DNA of 28,532 bases. It comes from Allomyces macrogynus ATCC 38327. Taxonomy: Eukaryota > Blastocladiomycota > Blastocladiomycetes > Blastocladiales > Blastocladiaceae. The notes under the pieces are model-generated. The model was given only the letters and a program-made list of their open reading frames with translations, was not told the DNA's origin and made no database searches. Positions 27,141 to 28,532 of the stretch are shown here, in pieces. The position numbers were made by a program, and so were the translations under genes. Each line of letters begins with the position of its first letter. Within the stretch, counting starts at the first letter, position 1. The stretch spans positions 159,824-188,355 of the forward strand of contig GG745368.1 in NCBI GenBank assembly GCA_000151295.1, given 5' to 3'.

Positions 27141-27740
27141 AAGCACCATTTAGGAAGGCCAGTCAGCCCGTCATGAGGGCCGCAAGTTCGTCTACTGGCT
27201 GAAATCATCTTGGCATGGGATCGATTGGATGTGATCGAGACGCCAAATTGCGACATGAGCGCATCGATGGCCTTTTTGCTTTGGCTTTGCTTTTTTATTG
27301 GCACATCCTGAACTTCTATCCCAGTGCCACATTCTCCACAACCTGTCTTGACTCTTGAAGGCACGCCAATAGATTAGGGGAAAATGAACACACGGAAACG
27401 AACCGCAACGACCATCCAAACGGCAAACAGAAAAGGCAAACTACCACCACAGCCGCGCCCGAGGCGCGACCTGATCGCCCTCGGCGCGCGGCGGCACAAG
27501 CCAAAAACCAACAACCGAAAAGCACCAAAAAAACCAAACGATCAAAGAGGGGTTCAACGGGTGAGCTGCGCGCCGAAGCGGGACCTGGCGCGCCGAACCG
27601 CGCGCGTGCAGTTCCTCGGGCAGCGGTCGCGCATGAGGTGGGAAGGAAGATGGGGATGGGTATTGAGACGACGGCGCGACGGGGCGTGGATCAGTTGTTG
27701 CCCGCGGCGGGCGCGGCGGCGGCGGCGCCGACCGGTGCAG
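27141..27740. repeat. Tandem duplication, unit 2 (contains the kinase 3' end)
   Basis: Sister of unit 1. It keeps CpG at most sites where unit 1 has TpG or CpA. Its right end overlaps the terminal exon of the kinase gene (stop at 27691-27693), so it represents the kinase 3' UTR and last codons. Its left end carries the second tRNA-like segment (27141-27205). Confidence 0.65.
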
Positions 27741-28532
27741 TGGCGGCAGCGAGCCACGGGTGTGCGAGGACCTCGTCCATGGTCGGCCGTGCGGCGGGGT
27801 CCTTCTTGAGCATGCGCAGGAGCAGGTCGACCGAGCCTGTGGAGAACGAAGTGGAGGTCAGAAACGGGGTCGACGCGAATCGCGACCATCGAACAAACGA
27901 AACGTACTGGGCGACACGACATACGGCACGCGCACCTCCTTTGCGACAATCTCGTCAAAGTTGGCAAACGGTGCCTCCTTGTAGAGCAGCACGTAGAGCA
28001 GCACGCCCAGCGACCAGACGTCCTGCGGCTTCCCTTGATACTTGCGCCCGAGAGCAATCTCCGGCGGACAGTACTCGACGGTTCCGCAAAACACGTCCAT
28101 GGTCGGCACCGCCGACCGCGCGTAGGCCGCCGACCCGAAATCAATCAGCTCGACGTGCAGCACCGACCGGTTCGTCATGCTGAGCACGACATTCTCGTCC
28201 TTGATGTCGCGGTGCACGACGTTGAGCGAGTGCAAGTGCGCGACCGCAGCACACACACTGCGGAAAATATACTGCACTTCGCGCTCGGCCATGCTCGTGT
28301 GCAGCTCGACGTAGTCGAACAGGTCCATTTGCGTGTCGCCGCCGTCGTCGGGTAACGCCATTTCCACGCCGTAGACGGCTTCATCTTCCCAGAACGCGAC
28401 CATGCGGGCAATGTTCGGGTGCGGGTGCGTCCGAGCGACCAGATCGAGCACGGCAATCTCGGTCGGGACCAGACTGTACGGCCGCACTTTCGTCCACGAC
28501 GACACGGGGATGCGGTCTTTCGCAATCAGCTT
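27691..28532 (-). CDS. PAS-kinase family Ser/Thr protein kinase (5' part outside window)
   Basis: Nutrient-responsive CAMK-group kinase that in yeast (Psk1/2) and animals (PASK) controls glycogen, UDP-glucose use and translation. The frame is open to the right edge; K-LIAKDRIPVSSWTKV at the edge probably starts at the beta-3 lysine. Catalytic landmarks in order: MDLFDYVELHTSMAEREV, VVHRDIKDENVVLS (HRD, catalytic loop), LIDFGSAAYARS (DFG), FCGTVEYCPPEIALG (activation segment and APE equivalent), KYQGKPQDVWSLGVLLYVLL, EAPFANFDEIV. IDFGSA.Y and Y.GKPQD.W are hallmarks of the PAS-kinase branch. Exons: to 27908, then 27836-27691, completing VDLLLRMLKKDPAARPTMDE and VLAHPWL, then a short Ala-rich tail. 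PAS domains, if any, would lie outside the window. Confidence 0.9.
27837..27907 (-). other. Last intron of PAS-kinase-like gene
   Basis: 71-nt intron, donor TCGCCCA|GTACGTTTC, acceptor TTCTCCACAG. It splits a Ser codon between VVSP and SVDLLLRML, restoring the end of the kinase domain. Confidence 0.92.

Noticed and set aside
1..28532. CRISPR arrays, rRNA genes, bacterial operons, riboswitches
   Set aside because: No spaced direct-repeat array, no rRNA-like sequence and no bacterial gene organisation; all well-supported genes show eukaryotic features.

Overview
This is a nuclear eukaryotic window. Nothing in it looks bacterial: there are no operons or ribosome-binding sites, genes carry short GT-AG introns (mostly 69 to about 190 nt), and start codons sit in CACC-ATG contexts. 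Outside two blocks it is very GC-rich and full of CpG. A PAS-kinase family kinase together with a SAMP1/Ima1-type inner nuclear membrane protein points to an opisthokont. The fused lysine-ketoglutarate reductase/saccharopine dehydrogenase (these are separate proteins in yeasts and moulds) argues for an early-diverging fungus or a unicellular relative of fungi and animals. This placement is inference; I cannot name a species.

Layout, left to right. (1) 1-5.9 kb, + strand: a tandem family of unrecognised Pro/Gly/Tyr/Ala-rich proteins (copy A cut by the window edge, copy B intact, copy C with frame breaks), with a broken unidentified coding region between A and B. (2) 6.4-9.1 kb: a possible 35-codon ORF (+), then a SAMP1/TMEM201/Ima1 homologue (-). 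(3) 9.4-11.0 kb, -: an intact retrotransposon-derived Gag-like gene with a protease-like remnant lacking its catalytic Asp. (4) 11.2-12.5 kb: a CpG-depleted block with degraded sequence and a perfect 28-bp inverted repeat. (5) 13.0-16.0 kb, -: mitochondrial bifunctional LKR/SDH. (6) 16.0-17.8 kb: no gene recognised. (7) 17.8-22.1 kb: mitochondrial ribosomal protein bL9 (-, with a 21-nt exon), divergent from an MMTAG2-like RS protein (+), then a TLC-domain membrane protein (+). (8) 22.2-25.2 kb, -: a large protein with an N-terminal telobox Myb domain assembled across two introns and a long Ser/Pro, acidic, RS and His-rich tail. (9) 25.2-27.7 kb: promoter region, a second CpG-poor block, and a tandem duplication that includes the 3' end of the next gene. 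(10) 27.7-28.5 kb, -: a PAS-kinase family Ser/Thr kinase, cut by the right edge.

The genes are a mixture (lysine catabolism, mitochondrial translation, nuclear envelope, putative telomere binding, nutrient-sensing kinase) and do not form an obvious pathway. The most interesting signals are the telobox protein, the exapted Gag-like gene, the tandem P/G/Y family, and the evidence that duplicated DNA here has lost CpG by C-to-T type change while the functional copy has kept it. Several otherwise good genes show one-base frame breaks, mostly at or beside short homopolymers; assembly indels are the simplest explanation, so 'pseudogene' calls should be made cautiously.
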